Of a stretch of DNA of 17,572 bases, positions 7,350 through 15,817 are shown in pieces. Within the stretch, counting starts at the first letter, position 1. Each line of letters opens with the position of its first letter. The notes under the pieces were generated by a model. That model was not told where the DNA came from, searched no databases, and saw nothing but the letters and a program-made list of their open reading frames with translations. The DNA is from Candidatus Sulfopaludibacter sp. SbA3 (GTDB lineage: Bacteria > Acidobacteriota > Terriglobia > 2-12-FULL-54-10): NCBI GenBank assembly GCA_945865705.1, contig CAMBEY010000025.1:1-17572 (forward strand), in the 5' to 3' direction. The position numbers and the translations under genes were made by a program.

Positions 7350-7664
7350 CTATTTCGATTTTCCGGCCGACGCCAGAAAGCGTTGTACGATGGCCACGGC
7401 GTCGTTCACCGTCTTGATGTTGCGGAACTCTTCCTCGGGTATCTGGACCTTGTACTTTTTGTCCATGGCCACGAGCATCTCGATAGCCATCAGCGAGTCG
7501 ATGCCCAGGTCTTCGATAAACAGCGCGGAGTCAGAGACTTCCTCCGGCGTGCGCTCGGTGATCTCCGCGACAAGCTCGCGCACGTGTGTGCGAATGTCGT
7601 CGGCGGTGTGAGGTGCTGCATTAGGTTGTGCTGCTGCCTTAGGTTGTGCTGGTAGTTGTGCCAT
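7350..7664 (-). CDS. Acyl carrier protein
   Basis: This is a 104-residue carrier protein. Residues 21-104 are a standard four-helix ACP with the phosphopantetheine site GIDSL; Ser57 is the attachment residue, and EDLGIDSLMAIEML is the usual helix II. The first 20 residues form an Ala/Pro/Gln-rich tail that most stand-alone ACPs lack; it may be a flexible linker. The frame is open upstream to an ATG at 7799, but that would overlap the preceding gene and add a basic, unrelated 45 residues, so I use ATG 7664, which has AGGGA at 7671-7675. The following KS-alpha and KS-beta genes make this the carrier on which the acyl chain is assembled. Only 46 bases separate it from the upstream FG-GAP protein, so it may be transcribed from that operon. 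No phosphopantetheinyl transferase is in the window. Confidence 0.93.
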   Translation of the reverse strand: MAQLPAQPKAAAQPNAAPHTADDIRTHVRELVAEITERTPEEVSDSALFIEDLGIDSLMAIEMLVAMDKKYKVQIPEEEFRNIKTVNDAVAIVQRFLASAGKSK

Positions 7665-7670
7665 ATCTAT

Positions 7671-7675
7671 TCCCT
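7671..7675 (-). promoter_or_regulatory. Ribosome-binding site that sets the ACP start
   Basis: On the minus strand AGGGA lies six bases before ATG 7664, within GAGCAGGGAATAGAT. It supports the internal start over the longer frame beginning at 7799, which lies inside the upstream coding region. Confidence 0.6.
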
Positions 7676-7710
7676 GCTCTCGTGAAGTTAATAACGCTGG
7701 AGGAAAAATT

Positions 7711-9393
7711 CTATTTGCCGGTCGTCGTGGCGGGCGGTTTCCAACTGGAGACGATGCCCTTGCCTTCCTCGACCGTGATTCCTTGATTCGCCGCGACATT
7801 CGCCAGGCGCTGCTTCGAGCCGCCGGGCCACTCGATTTCCACTACGCTTGCGCTGCGGTCAGCGCCCAGGCCGAACGTCAACGCAAGGTCGGACTGCGAC
7901 GCGTAACTTGATCCGCTGCGCACAAGGTTCCACTGCTTGCCGCTCGCGCTCTCGACGCGCACCACCGCGCCGATGCCGTCTTTATTGGCCTTCGTGCCCA
8001 CCGCGCGGATCGACAACCAGTTACTCTTGTTGCTTGACCCGGTGTTGGCATCATTGCGAAACAACGCCGCCGGTCCCGCATTATTGGTCACCAAAATATC
8101 GAGATCGCCGTCGCGGTCGTAGTCGCCGTAGATCGCGCCGCGACCCACCATCGGCTTCTGGAACGCGGGGCCCGCCGAGGCTGTTGTGTTTTCAAACTTT
8201 CCCTTGCCCGCGTTGCGAAACAGCAGCGGCGGCTGCGCGTATTTCACCTTGGGCTGCACGCGCTCGATCTCTTCCTCGATATGTCCGTTAGCCACGAACA
8301 GGTCGAGCCAGCCGTCCAGATCGTAGTCAAAGAAAAATGTTCCGAAGGCCAGCGTGAGCAGACTGGCGCGGCCCACGGTGGAGCGCGGCGCTTCGTCCAC
8401 AAACAGCCCGCCGCCTTCGTTGTGATAAAGGCCCAGCATCTGATTCGAGAAATTGCCGACGATCAGCGACGGGCGGCCGGAGCGATCATAGTCGGCGGCG
8501 TCCACACCCATCGCGCCGCGCGCGACGCCATCTTCGCCGAAGGCCACGCCCGCGACGAGGCCTTCATCGCTGAATGTTCCATCATGATTGTTGCGATATA
8601 GTTTGTTGGGTTGCGTGTCGTTGGCGACGAAGATATCGAGCCAGCCGTCGCCATCGTAGTCGAGCACCGAAACGCCCAGCGACTTGCTGGTGGGGTCGGC
8701 GACGCCGGCCTTCTGCGACACATCCGCAAACTCCCCCGCGCCGAGATTGCGATACAGCTTCGACGACGTGCCCTTGTAGGACTCCGGCGTGCAGTAGGAT
8801 TTGGTAACGCCGTCGAGCGAGCACCAGATGTCGCCCTTCACCGTCCACTGCACATAGTTGGCGACGAACAGGTCGAGCTTGCCGTCGCGGTCGAAGTCCA
8901 GCCACGCGGCGCTGGTGCCGAAATTGGCGTTGTTGATGCCGGAGAGTTTTGTCGCGTCGCGAAACTTCGACGCGCCTTCATTGTGGAACAGCCGGTCGCC
9001 TTCGAGCGCGGTGATGTAAATATCCTGACGGCCATCGTTGTCATAGTCGGCCACGGTCACGCCGAGGCCATACATCTCCACGTCGAGACCGCTGCCCGCA
9101 GTGATGTCGGTGAACGTCCCGTTCTTGTTGTTGCGATAGAGCGCGTGCAGCGTCTTGCGGCCGCGCGGCGTCCAGTCTTTCGAGTTGATCAGCAGAATGT
9201 CCAGCCAGCCGTCGCCGTCCGCATCGAGGAATGCGCCGCCGGAGCCTAGAGTTTCAGGAAGATATTTCTTTCCCGTCTTGCCTGCGTTGTGCGTGAACTT
9301 AATCTTCGCCGCGGCGGTAACGTCGGTGAACGCAACCGGCTCCGCGCCCAGTGTCGGCAGGGCCGCCAGCAACAGGATCAGAATGATTCTCAT
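7711..9393 (-). CDS. Secreted FG-GAP (VCBS) / ASPIC-UnbV protein, CRTAC1-like
   Basis: This 560-residue exported protein begins with a signal peptide (MRIILILLLAALPTLGA, cleavage likely after residue 17). About seven FG-GAP repeats follow, each with a calcium-binding DxDxDG loop: DADGDGWLD, DYDNDGRQD, DFDRDGKLD, DYDGDGWLD, DYDRSGRPS, DYDLDGWLD and DYDRDGDLD. They predict a beta-propeller. The fifth loop (DRSGRPS) has lost two expected acidic or glycine positions and may not bind calcium. Residues 457-547 are an ASPIC/UnbV domain ending with the typical EIEWPGGSKQ strand. Start ATG 9393 overlaps the cytochrome stop by ATGA. Proteins of this family are extracellular or periplasmic and thought to bind proteins or surfaces; no enzyme activity is implied. 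As the last gene before the ACP it marks the join between the exported and the biosynthetic modules. Confidence 0.9.
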   Translation of the reverse strand: MRIILILLLAALPTLGAEPVAFTDVTAAAKIKFTHNAGKTGKKYLPETLGSGGAFLDADGDGWLDILLINSKDWTPRGRKTLHALYRNNKNGTFTDITAGSGLDVEMYGLGVTVADYDNDGRQDIYITALEGDRLFHNEGASKFRDATKLSGINNANFGTSAAWLDFDRDGKLDLFVANYVQWTVKGDIWCSLDGVTKSYCTPESYKGTSSKLYRNLGAGEFADVSQKAGVADPTSKSLGVSVLDYDGDGWLDIFVANDTQPNKLYRNNHDGTFSDEGLVAGVAFGEDGVARGAMGVDAADYDRSGRPSLIVGNFSNQMLGLYHNEGGGLFVDEAPRSTVGRASLLTLAFGTFFFDYDLDGWLDLFVANGHIEEEIERVQPKVKYAQPPLLFRNAGKGKFENTTASAGPAFQKPMVGRGAIYGDYDRDGDLDILVTNNAGPAALFRNDANTGSSNKSNWLSIRAVGTKANKDGIGAVVRVESASGKQWNLVRSGSSYASQSDLALTFGLGADRSASVVEIEWPGGSKQRLANVAANQGITVEEGKGIVSSWKPPATTTGK

Positions 9394-12296
9394 CGCTGAG
9401 CCCCCAGTACCGCTACTTTGTTTTCAGGCACAACTGGAACATTGGCGGCCGCCTTAACCGGAGGTGCCACAGGCTTCGCTCCAGTAGCCCTCGGGGTAAC
9501 CCAGGGCAGCGGCACGCTCTCGTGCTCGTGAATTTGTTGCCGCTCGTTGTTGTCCTCGGGGTTGATCAGACGCACCTTGCCGGTGATGGCCTGCGCGGCC
9601 TCTTCGGCCTTGAAGCGCCGGAAAAGTTTTTCCGAGCGCGCGGCCTTCTCCATGTCTTTCAATCCACGATACGCCAGCATCAGCGTGTAATGCGCCTGCA
9701 CATCTTCCGTGTCGATCAGCGTAACGCGCTCGAGCGCCTTCACCGCTTCGGCGAAATCGCGTTTCAAAAACAGGATGCGGCCAAGCTGATTCAGCACCAC
9801 GCGATCCTTGGGATATTGCGCGGCCACGGTGCGCAGCGACGAGATAGCGGCATCGTAATCGCCGTCCGCTTTCTGAATCATCGCTTTGAAAAAATGTATG
9901 CGCCCAAGCTTCGCGTTAATCGCCAGAGCCTTTTCGATATAGGGCTTCGCGGCTTCCGTCTCGCCTTCCTGAATCAGCGCGCGGGCCACGTTGAGCCAGC
10001 CGTCGGCGTACTCCGGCTCGGCCTCGGTGGTGCGCAGGAAGGCGTACTCGGCGCCCTTCAGATCGCCTTGCAGCAACATGCCGATGCCCCAGTCGTTCCA
10101 TCGCTCGCGGTCTTCCTTGCGGATGATGGGACTAAATTTCGGCTCTGTCCTGGCGTCGCCCAACTCCAGCTTCGCTTCATCCTGCGCGATCACCGTGATG
10201 GGCAGCACCGGAATCTCACCTTTAAGTTTTCCCGAAACGTTCGCCGGGATATTCGCAACTTCAAACGAGTATTCCAGGCTGTTGTGCGCAGGGCCGAGCA
10301 GTTCGGACGCCTGCCCCGGCACTGGCTCACCCGCGAATGCAAACTCGTTGTAGTACTGCGAGAACTTGCGATGATTCAGCTTCGCCGTCAGCGTGATTGG
10401 CCCGACGGCGTCAGACGGAATCTTCACGCGATAGTGCGCGGTGTCGGCCGCGCCGGGCGGGATCAGACGGACGTACAATACGCTGCGCGCCTGCCAGGCG
10501 TTGCGTTTGTTGATCATGTTGCCGTCGCCGTCAAGCATGTAGGAGCGATAGAAATGCGCGCCCTTCTCGACGGCGCCGCGGCCTTCATCCTCCACCGCGC
10601 CGCTCCAATAGATCAACTTGCCGGTGGCGTCGCGGCCTTCCAGTTCCAGCCACACGTCGAAGGCATCCACCGTGCCGCCGGGGAAAAAATGTCCAATACG
10701 CCGCGTGCGCACCACCACGTCCACGCGCACCGTGGAACCGGGACGGAACTTCACTCCCGCCTTGTCGATCGGCGCGGCGACATCGCCCACTTCGCGGATC
10801 AGCACCTGACCGCCGGCGTCGGACTCCTCGCCCACGGCGAAGCTGGACATGCTTTGCATGGTATCGGAGGAAGCGCGGCGCACCATCGGCGTTTCATTAT
10901 GATTTTCATCGACGGGCGAGGCCGCAAAAATATCCACGGTGATGAATCCCGACTTGAGCAGTTTCTCGGTGGCCATTAGCTGAGCGGCATCGTGATTGAC
11001 GGTGGGCACGGCTGTATTCGCGGCCGGGAAGCGGTGCGAATGCACCTGGCCATCGTGATGGCCGGGGTCTTGCGACGGCACCAGCGGCATGTGGCAATCC
11101 ACGCACGTCGAAGTCTTCTCCGGATAGTAGAACGACCGCGCGCCCTGCCCCGACACGCCGCTGGCCTGCCACGCGTCGTAATCGTTGAAGCCGCGGAACC
11201 AGCGATATTCGTTCACGGGCACATCGAGATGCACCTTGTGGCAGGACGAGCAATACTCCGCCGCGTCCTCGCGCATGAAGGGCTTCATGAAACTCTCGCG
11301 GTGCGGACGCGGGTTGAGAAAAGTGAGGAAGCGGTCCAGCGAGCGCATGTATGGATTCTTGCTGGTGGCCAGCTCGTGCAGCGGCGGATACTGAATCAGA
11401 AAACCGCCGTTGCCCACTGAGCCATTCACGTGAACGATGGAGTGGCACGACGTGCAGGCCAGGCCCGCGTGTGCTTCCGGCGTGTCGATCTGCTCCTTGA
11501 TGGGGCGGTCGAAGCGTCCATTAAAGAACACCGCGTGATCGTGGCAGCCCGCGCACCACTTGCTCGGCTCGGTGCCCACCACGTCCTGCATGTACTCAAT
11601 CGACTTGCGATAGAACTGATTATTGAACGACGCGAAGTGGTGGACAGAAGAGTTCCACTGCTCGTAGATGTCGGCATGGCATTCGCCGCAGGTCTCCGAG
11701 TCCATGAAGAAGTTCGAGGGGATGATATCGCCCGTGTTGGTCTGCGCGGCGGACGGAAAAAATGGCGACTGCGGCCCGCCGCCCTCTTCGTCCATCGTGG
11801 TGGGGACCAGCAGCGTGTTCTTGATCCGGTCCGCCGGATTGGGAAACGCAGTCCGGTAGAGGGCGCCGGTGGCCGGAAGCAGCACAGCCAAACTTATGCC
11901 GAACACCACGCCCTTGCGCAGCATGATCCAGCCGCCGCCATCCTGCCTGGCGTGGCGCCGCACCCACGCGGCAAGCATTATCGTGCCCAGCGACGCGGTG
12001 ATGATGTGCGCCCAGAACGCCCAGCGGTGCGGCTGCGTATTGCCCCAGCCAGCCAGAAATATTGCGAAGCCAATCGAGAGCGCGAACACTCCTGCAGTCG
12101 GAAAAATTCCACGGCGCAACTCCGGGTTGCGCATCAGCAGCAATGCCGCCGCCACGGCTACGGCCAGTCCCAGGCCCAGGTGGAACAGCACGTTCACCAT
12201 GTAGAAAATTGTGGCCGAGGAGAAGCCCGCGATGTAGCCGGTGTTCACCAGCAGGACCACGAAGAAGATTCCCGTCCATCGGCGTAGGTTCATCAT
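9390..12296 (-). CDS. Membrane-anchored pentahaem cytochrome c with C-terminal TPRs
   Basis: This 968-residue protein has three parts. Residues 8-147 contain about five hydrophobic membrane segments, with His39 in the second and His97 in the fourth, which could ligate a haem b. Residues 195-430 carry five CxxCH haem c sites: CGECH 203, CAGCH 248, CTSCH 281, CSSCH 349 and CVDCH 398. The ETCGECHADIYEQWNSSVH region recalls cytochrome c554-like multihaem proteins. Residues 430-710 look like a beta-rich domain, and about 730-895 hold four TPR-like repeats, followed by a Pro/Ala/Val-rich tail. Haem attachment requires export, so the cytochrome and TPR parts should face the periplasm. The likely role is electron transfer from the quinone pool to an exported partner, with the TPRs binding the FG-GAP neighbours. 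Both neighbours overlap it by ATGA; ATG 12293 is an alternative start. The donor and acceptor are unknown. Confidence 0.9.
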   Translation of the reverse strand: MMNLRRWTGIFFVVLLVNTGYIAGFSSATIFYMVNVLFHLGLGLAVAVAAALLLMRNPELRRGIFPTAGVFALSIGFAIFLAGWGNTQPHRWAFWAHIITASLGTIMLAAWVRRHARQDGGGWIMLRKGVVFGISLAVLLPATGALYRTAFPNPADRIKNTLLVPTTMDEEGGGPQSPFFPSAAQTNTGDIIPSNFFMDSETCGECHADIYEQWNSSVHHFASFNNQFYRKSIEYMQDVVGTEPSKWCAGCHDHAVFFNGRFDRPIKEQIDTPEAHAGLACTSCHSIVHVNGSVGNGGFLIQYPPLHELATSKNPYMRSLDRFLTFLNPRPHRESFMKPFMREDAAEYCSSCHKVHLDVPVNEYRWFRGFNDYDAWQASGVSGQGARSFYYPEKTSTCVDCHMPLVPSQDPGHHDGQVHSHRFPAANTAVPTVNHDAAQLMATEKLLKSGFITVDIFAASPVDENHNETPMVRRASSDTMQSMSSFAVGEESDAGGQVLIREVGDVAAPIDKAGVKFRPGSTVRVDVVVRTRRIGHFFPGGTVDAFDVWLELEGRDATGKLIYWSGAVEDEGRGAVEKGAHFYRSYMLDGDGNMINKRNAWQARSVLYVRLIPPGAADTAHYRVKIPSDAVGPITLTAKLNHRKFSQYYNEFAFAGEPVPGQASELLGPAHNSLEYSFEVANIPANVSGKLKGEIPVLPITVIAQDEAKLELGDARTEPKFSPIIRKEDRERWNDWGIGMLLQGDLKGAEYAFLRTTEAEPEYADGWLNVARALIQEGETEAAKPYIEKALAINAKLGRIHFFKAMIQKADGDYDAAISSLRTVAAQYPKDRVVLNQLGRILFLKRDFAEAVKALERVTLIDTEDVQAHYTLMLAYRGLKDMEKAARSEKLFRRFKAEEAAQAITGKVRLINPEDNNERQQIHEHESVPLPWVTPRATGAKPVAPPVKAAANVPVVPENKVAVLGAQR

Positions 12297-15200
12297 TGCT
12301 GATCTCCAGGCTGATCTCCAGCATTCGGCGCAGGCGCGGACAGCGCGGCCACTTCAGGGAAATCCGCCGCGTTTGCATTTGCAGGCGAGGTGCGCGTGAT
12401 CGGCGTCGGCGCGAGCGGACGGACCACGCGCAGCGCGGGGCGCGTGTTGTAAGTGCGCCGATACTCGCGATGCTCTTCCGTGTCGGGAAAATGTTCGTTC
12501 GCCGGATACGGATACTGGCTCATGCCGTGAAACGGCAGCGGCTCCACGCTGGTGGCGTAGGCCGTGTTGGCGTCCTGATCCTTTGCCCAGCCATCCACCT
12601 TCAGCAGGAAATCGCGCCGCCATCCGGCGGGCAGCGGCGGAAGCGCGGCGGCATCGAACAGGAAACGCATCTCATCGCCGGAGCCCATCAACACCAACCT
12701 GTCATCCATGCTGGTCAACAAAGTTTTCACGTCGCCGTAGCGCGTGTACAAGCCCGGCGTGGGATTCCACATCGTCGCCGGCATCCACTGCTGATAATCG
12801 AATCGCTCGGGCTGTTTGCGCTCGGGATGGATGATGGGGCGCGACCATCCGCGGAAGCTCAACTCGACGCTGTCCATTTTCACATCCGTCATTTTCGCCG
12901 GGGCCGGCTCGCTTCCCTCGCTCAGGAAAACTTCGTCCCAGTAGAGCGCCATGCCGGTTACGATGCGCACCTCGCGCGACGCCGAGAGAAATTTTCCGGT
13001 CAGGTCCACGGCGATGGTCTTGGGCTTGCCCGCCGGAATACCCATGTCCTCGATCACTGTCTGCCACTCGCCGCGCGCGTTCTTCACCTGTAGATACGGC
13101 AGCGCGAGTCCACCACCCAAGCCGCTTGCTGCTCCGCTCATTTCCTGCGAGACGGCGCGGAAGGTGGAGCCATCGGCCCAGTCGAGCCATCCGTTCAACA
13201 CCAGCACGGCGCGATTCGACTCGATATGTCCGGGGGCCGCGCCGGCAAAATCCAGATCAATATGATGCCGCTCGGCCAGCCCGCTCAGGTCGCGGCGGAA
13301 CTGGTCCGGATAAGTTTTGTCGAGCTTGCGCAACTGCGGCAGCACGTTGTTGCCGTGATGATCGCGCGCCGTCTTCGGATAGATGCGCTTCTTCACGCCG
13401 AATAGGCGGAACTCCGGGAAGGGCGGCGATTTAAATTTATCGTTGGTGAATATCTCGACATCGGCGGGATGATCGACAGCAATGAGTTTCACTTCGTCGA
13501 AGTAAGCAACTTCGCGGAGCTCTTCCGTGATGCGCACTTCATACTTGCCGTTCACCGCTGTCAATGCGCGTCCGGGTATCTGTATGAACTCGTCGTGATC
13601 GACCGGGAAATATTGTCCGTCGCCGAGGCTCGCTCCCAGCGGGGCAACGCCGAGCACGTCGGTGATGAACTCGAACTCCTTGCCGTTCCATGTGAAGATC
13701 ATCGGACACGATCCCGACAGCCGCTGCGCTTCCTTATATGTGACGTGTTGATTGACCGCCACCTTCGTCTCGTTCTGGATGAGACCGTTAGGCCAAGTAA
13801 TGCGCACCGTGTCGATCAGCTTGGCATTTCCCAGAGGGCCCAGCCCAAACGTCAGCGGCACGCCCGCATAGGTGCGCTTCTGATACATGCGCCCGGCTCT
13901 GACCTCGACGCGCGCGCCCGGCGCGAGCTTCAGATTTTTCACGCCTTCCAGCGACACCGTCAGCCACGCGCCCGCCGGCTCCGTTTCATTTCGCTGACGC
14001 TCGATGGCCCCGCCGAAACCGATGGTCGCCAAATCCATTTTGCCGTCCTGATCCCAATCCGCGGAGGCCACGCGGGAGGCAATCTGCCCTTGCTCCAGAA
14101 AAATATTCTCGGAGGAGAACGCCCCGCCGTGATTGGCCTTGGTGAAGAGGCGCCCTTCGGCGGCGGAGATCAAATCAGCGAGCCCGCGATTGTCGAAATC
14201 GACGAATGCGGGGAACGCGGAAGCGAGCGAAATGGTTTGCTCTTCCTGCTGCAGCACACCTTCTTTGTTGCGGAGCAGCAATACTTGATACGAACCGGTC
14301 CGCGCCATGCGAGAAGATTCCAACTCATCGCCGAACTCGCGCAGCGAAGGATATTCGAGATGCGAGACGGCCAGGTCGGTCCAGCCATCGTTGTTCCAAT
14401 CGTAGGCGAGCAGATGGCGCGTGGCTTCGGGAATCGCGGGCGTAGCTTCAGGAAGGCCAGGCGTGGCCTCATACTTGCCGCCTAGCCGGTCGCGATAGAC
14501 CACTCCGGCGCGATCTTGATAGGCCACCGCCAGATCGAACGCGTTGTCATAGGCGACCATATCCATCTGCACGGCGTCGATGGCTTCGCCCTTCACAAAC
14601 GGGAAATCGCGCGACATGTCGCTGAAGCCGGCGCTCCCGTTATTGCGGGCCAGCGCGCTGGCTTTGCCGAGCAGGATCAGGTCGAGATCATAGTCGTGAT
14701 CGTAGTCGAGCCACACCGCTTTATTAAATTTGGTGTTGAAGGGCGCAGAGGACAACTGCGTAGTCAGCTTTTCAAACTTGCCGTTGCGGTTAGCCCACAG
14801 CGAAACGCCCGCTTCGTTCAGAACAACCAGGTCAGCGAACCCATCGTTGTTGAAATCGCCGGGGGCAACGCCCGCAACGGTTCCCACATTTTCCAGACCC
14901 GAATCGGCAACACGCTCCGCGCCGTTACGATATAGCGCGACACCGTTGTCGGTCCAGGCGAGCAGGTCGGGCCGCTTGTCCGCGTTGTAATCAAGCACCA
15001 CTAAACCGGCCCGCTCGTAGTCGGTCTCCGCGGAGAGTTCCGTCGCGGCAAACTTTGGTTTGCTTGGCGCGCCGCCAGACGCAGAAGAAGAAAGAGTGGG
15101 CGATTCTTCAAGCGGCTCGTATATCTCCGAGTAGAAGCTCCAGTCGAGGTCTTCGGGAATCGCCGCTCCGGCTTGCAGGCGGCGCAGTTCCTGGAAGCGA

Positions 15201-15817
15201 GCCAGTTCGCGCGCAGCATCGGCGGCGCGACCGGCGGCGCGATAGGCGTTGTAAAGCTGGAAGCGCGCGCCGGCCAGATTGGGATCGAGCCGCGCGGCTG
15301 CCTCAAAATGGGGCAGTGCCTCAGCGACCTTGCTGGTCAGGCGATAAAGATAGCCGAGATTGTATTGCGAAATCGCATCGGTGGGCGCGAGCGCGACCAT
15401 CTTTTCAAACTGCGCGATAGCCTTTTCGTGCTCGCCTTCCTTCTTATAGGTGATGCCCAGATTAAACCAGGTGTGCGGCAACGCGGGCTGCAGCTCCTGC
15501 GCTTTCAGCAACTCAGCGATGGCTTCCGGCGTCTTGCCCGCGCGCAGCAGAGCAAGCGCAAGATTCACGCGCTCACGCACCGAGTCCGGCGCAAGCGCCA
15601 GCGCCTTGGTGAACTCCTCCACCGACTGCGTGTAGGTGGTGGGATTCTCGTAGAACGCTTTGCCCAGATTGCGATGAATCGCCAACTGGTCTGCGGGATC
15701 AGTTGCAGCGGCGGCGGGCGCCTGCGCGGACAACCTCGCGCTGCGCATCCAGGCAGCACCCGAAGCGCACGTCAGCAGCGCGGCGAATATTACGGCAATC
15801 TTTAAAGGACGATTCAT
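12293..15817 (-). CDS. Large exported TPR + FG-GAP + ASPIC/UnbV protein with unknown C-terminal region
   Basis: This 1174-residue protein starts with an export signal (MNRPLKIAVIFAALLTCASG, residues 1-20, perhaps an uncleaved anchor). Residues 45-215 form about five TPR motifs (for example AELLKAQELQPALPHTWFNL at 101-120). Residues 265-605 are FG-GAP-like repeats, several with degraded calcium loops: DYNADKRPD, DFNNDGFAD, DYDHDYDLD, DWNNDGWTD, DFDNRGLAD and DWDQDGKMD. A small PEATPAIPEAT repeat interrupts them at 456-466. Residues 618-695 are an ASPIC/UnbV domain (VRITWPNGLIQNETKVAVNQ). Residues 700-1174, about 475 residues, form a further region with SGSCPMIFTWNGKEFEFITD at 701-720 that I cannot assign. 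ATG 15817 overlaps the upstream stop and the end overlaps the cytochrome start, both by ATGA. The role is probably a surface or periplasmic scaffold working with the cytochrome. Domain calls are firm and the function is unknown. Confidence 0.88.
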   Translation of the reverse strand: MNRPLKIAVIFAALLTCASGAAWMRSARLSAQAPAAAATDPADQLAIHRNLGKAFYENPTTYTQSVEEFTKALALAPDSVRERVNLALALLRAGKTPEAIAELLKAQELQPALPHTWFNLGITYKKEGEHEKAIAQFEKMVALAPTDAISQYNLGYLYRLTSKVAEALPHFEAAARLDPNLAGARFQLYNAYRAAGRAADAARELARFQELRRLQAGAAIPEDLDWSFYSEIYEPLEESPTLSSSASGGAPSKPKFAATELSAETDYERAGLVVLDYNADKRPDLLAWTDNGVALYRNGAERVADSGLENVGTVAGVAPGDFNNDGFADLVVLNEAGVSLWANRNGKFEKLTTQLSSAPFNTKFNKAVWLDYDHDYDLDLILLGKASALARNNGSAGFSDMSRDFPFVKGEAIDAVQMDMVAYDNAFDLAVAYQDRAGVVYRDRLGGKYEATPGLPEATPAIPEATRHLLAYDWNNDGWTDLAVSHLEYPSLREFGDELESSRMARTGSYQVLLLRNKEGVLQQEEQTISLASAFPAFVDFDNRGLADLISAAEGRLFTKANHGGAFSSENIFLEQGQIASRVASADWDQDGKMDLATIGFGGAIERQRNETEPAGAWLTVSLEGVKNLKLAPGARVEVRAGRMYQKRTYAGVPLTFGLGPLGNAKLIDTVRITWPNGLIQNETKVAVNQHVTYKEAQRLSGSCPMIFTWNGKEFEFITDVLGVAPLGASLGDGQYFPVDHDEFIQIPGRALTAVNGKYEVRITEELREVAYFDEVKLIAVDHPADVEIFTNDKFKSPPFPEFRLFGVKKRIYPKTARDHHGNNVLPQLRKLDKTYPDQFRRDLSGLAERHHIDLDFAGAAPGHIESNRAVLVLNGWLDWADGSTFRAVSQEMSGAASGLGGGLALPYLQVKNARGEWQTVIEDMGIPAGKPKTIAVDLTGKFLSASREVRIVTGMALYWDEVFLSEGSEPAPAKMTDVKMDSVELSFRGWSRPIIHPERKQPERFDYQQWMPATMWNPTPGLYTRYGDVKTLLTSMDDRLVLMGSGDEMRFLFDAAALPPLPAGWRRDFLLKVDGWAKDQDANTAYATSVEPLPFHGMSQYPYPANEHFPDTEEHREYRRTYNTRPALRVVRPLAPTPITRTSPANANAADFPEVAALSAPAPNAGDQPGDQQ

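Noticed and set aside
9522..10979. Plus-strand open frame of 485 codons
   Set aside because: It lies wholly opposite the cytochrome gene, whose CxxCH and TPR motifs are unmistakable; the antisense product shows no recognisable fold.
13469..14485. Plus-strand open frame of 338 codons
   Set aside because: It is antisense to the FG-GAP/ASPIC part of the 1174-residue protein; Val/Ile/Asp-rich patterns are mirror images of the repeated DxDxDG codons.
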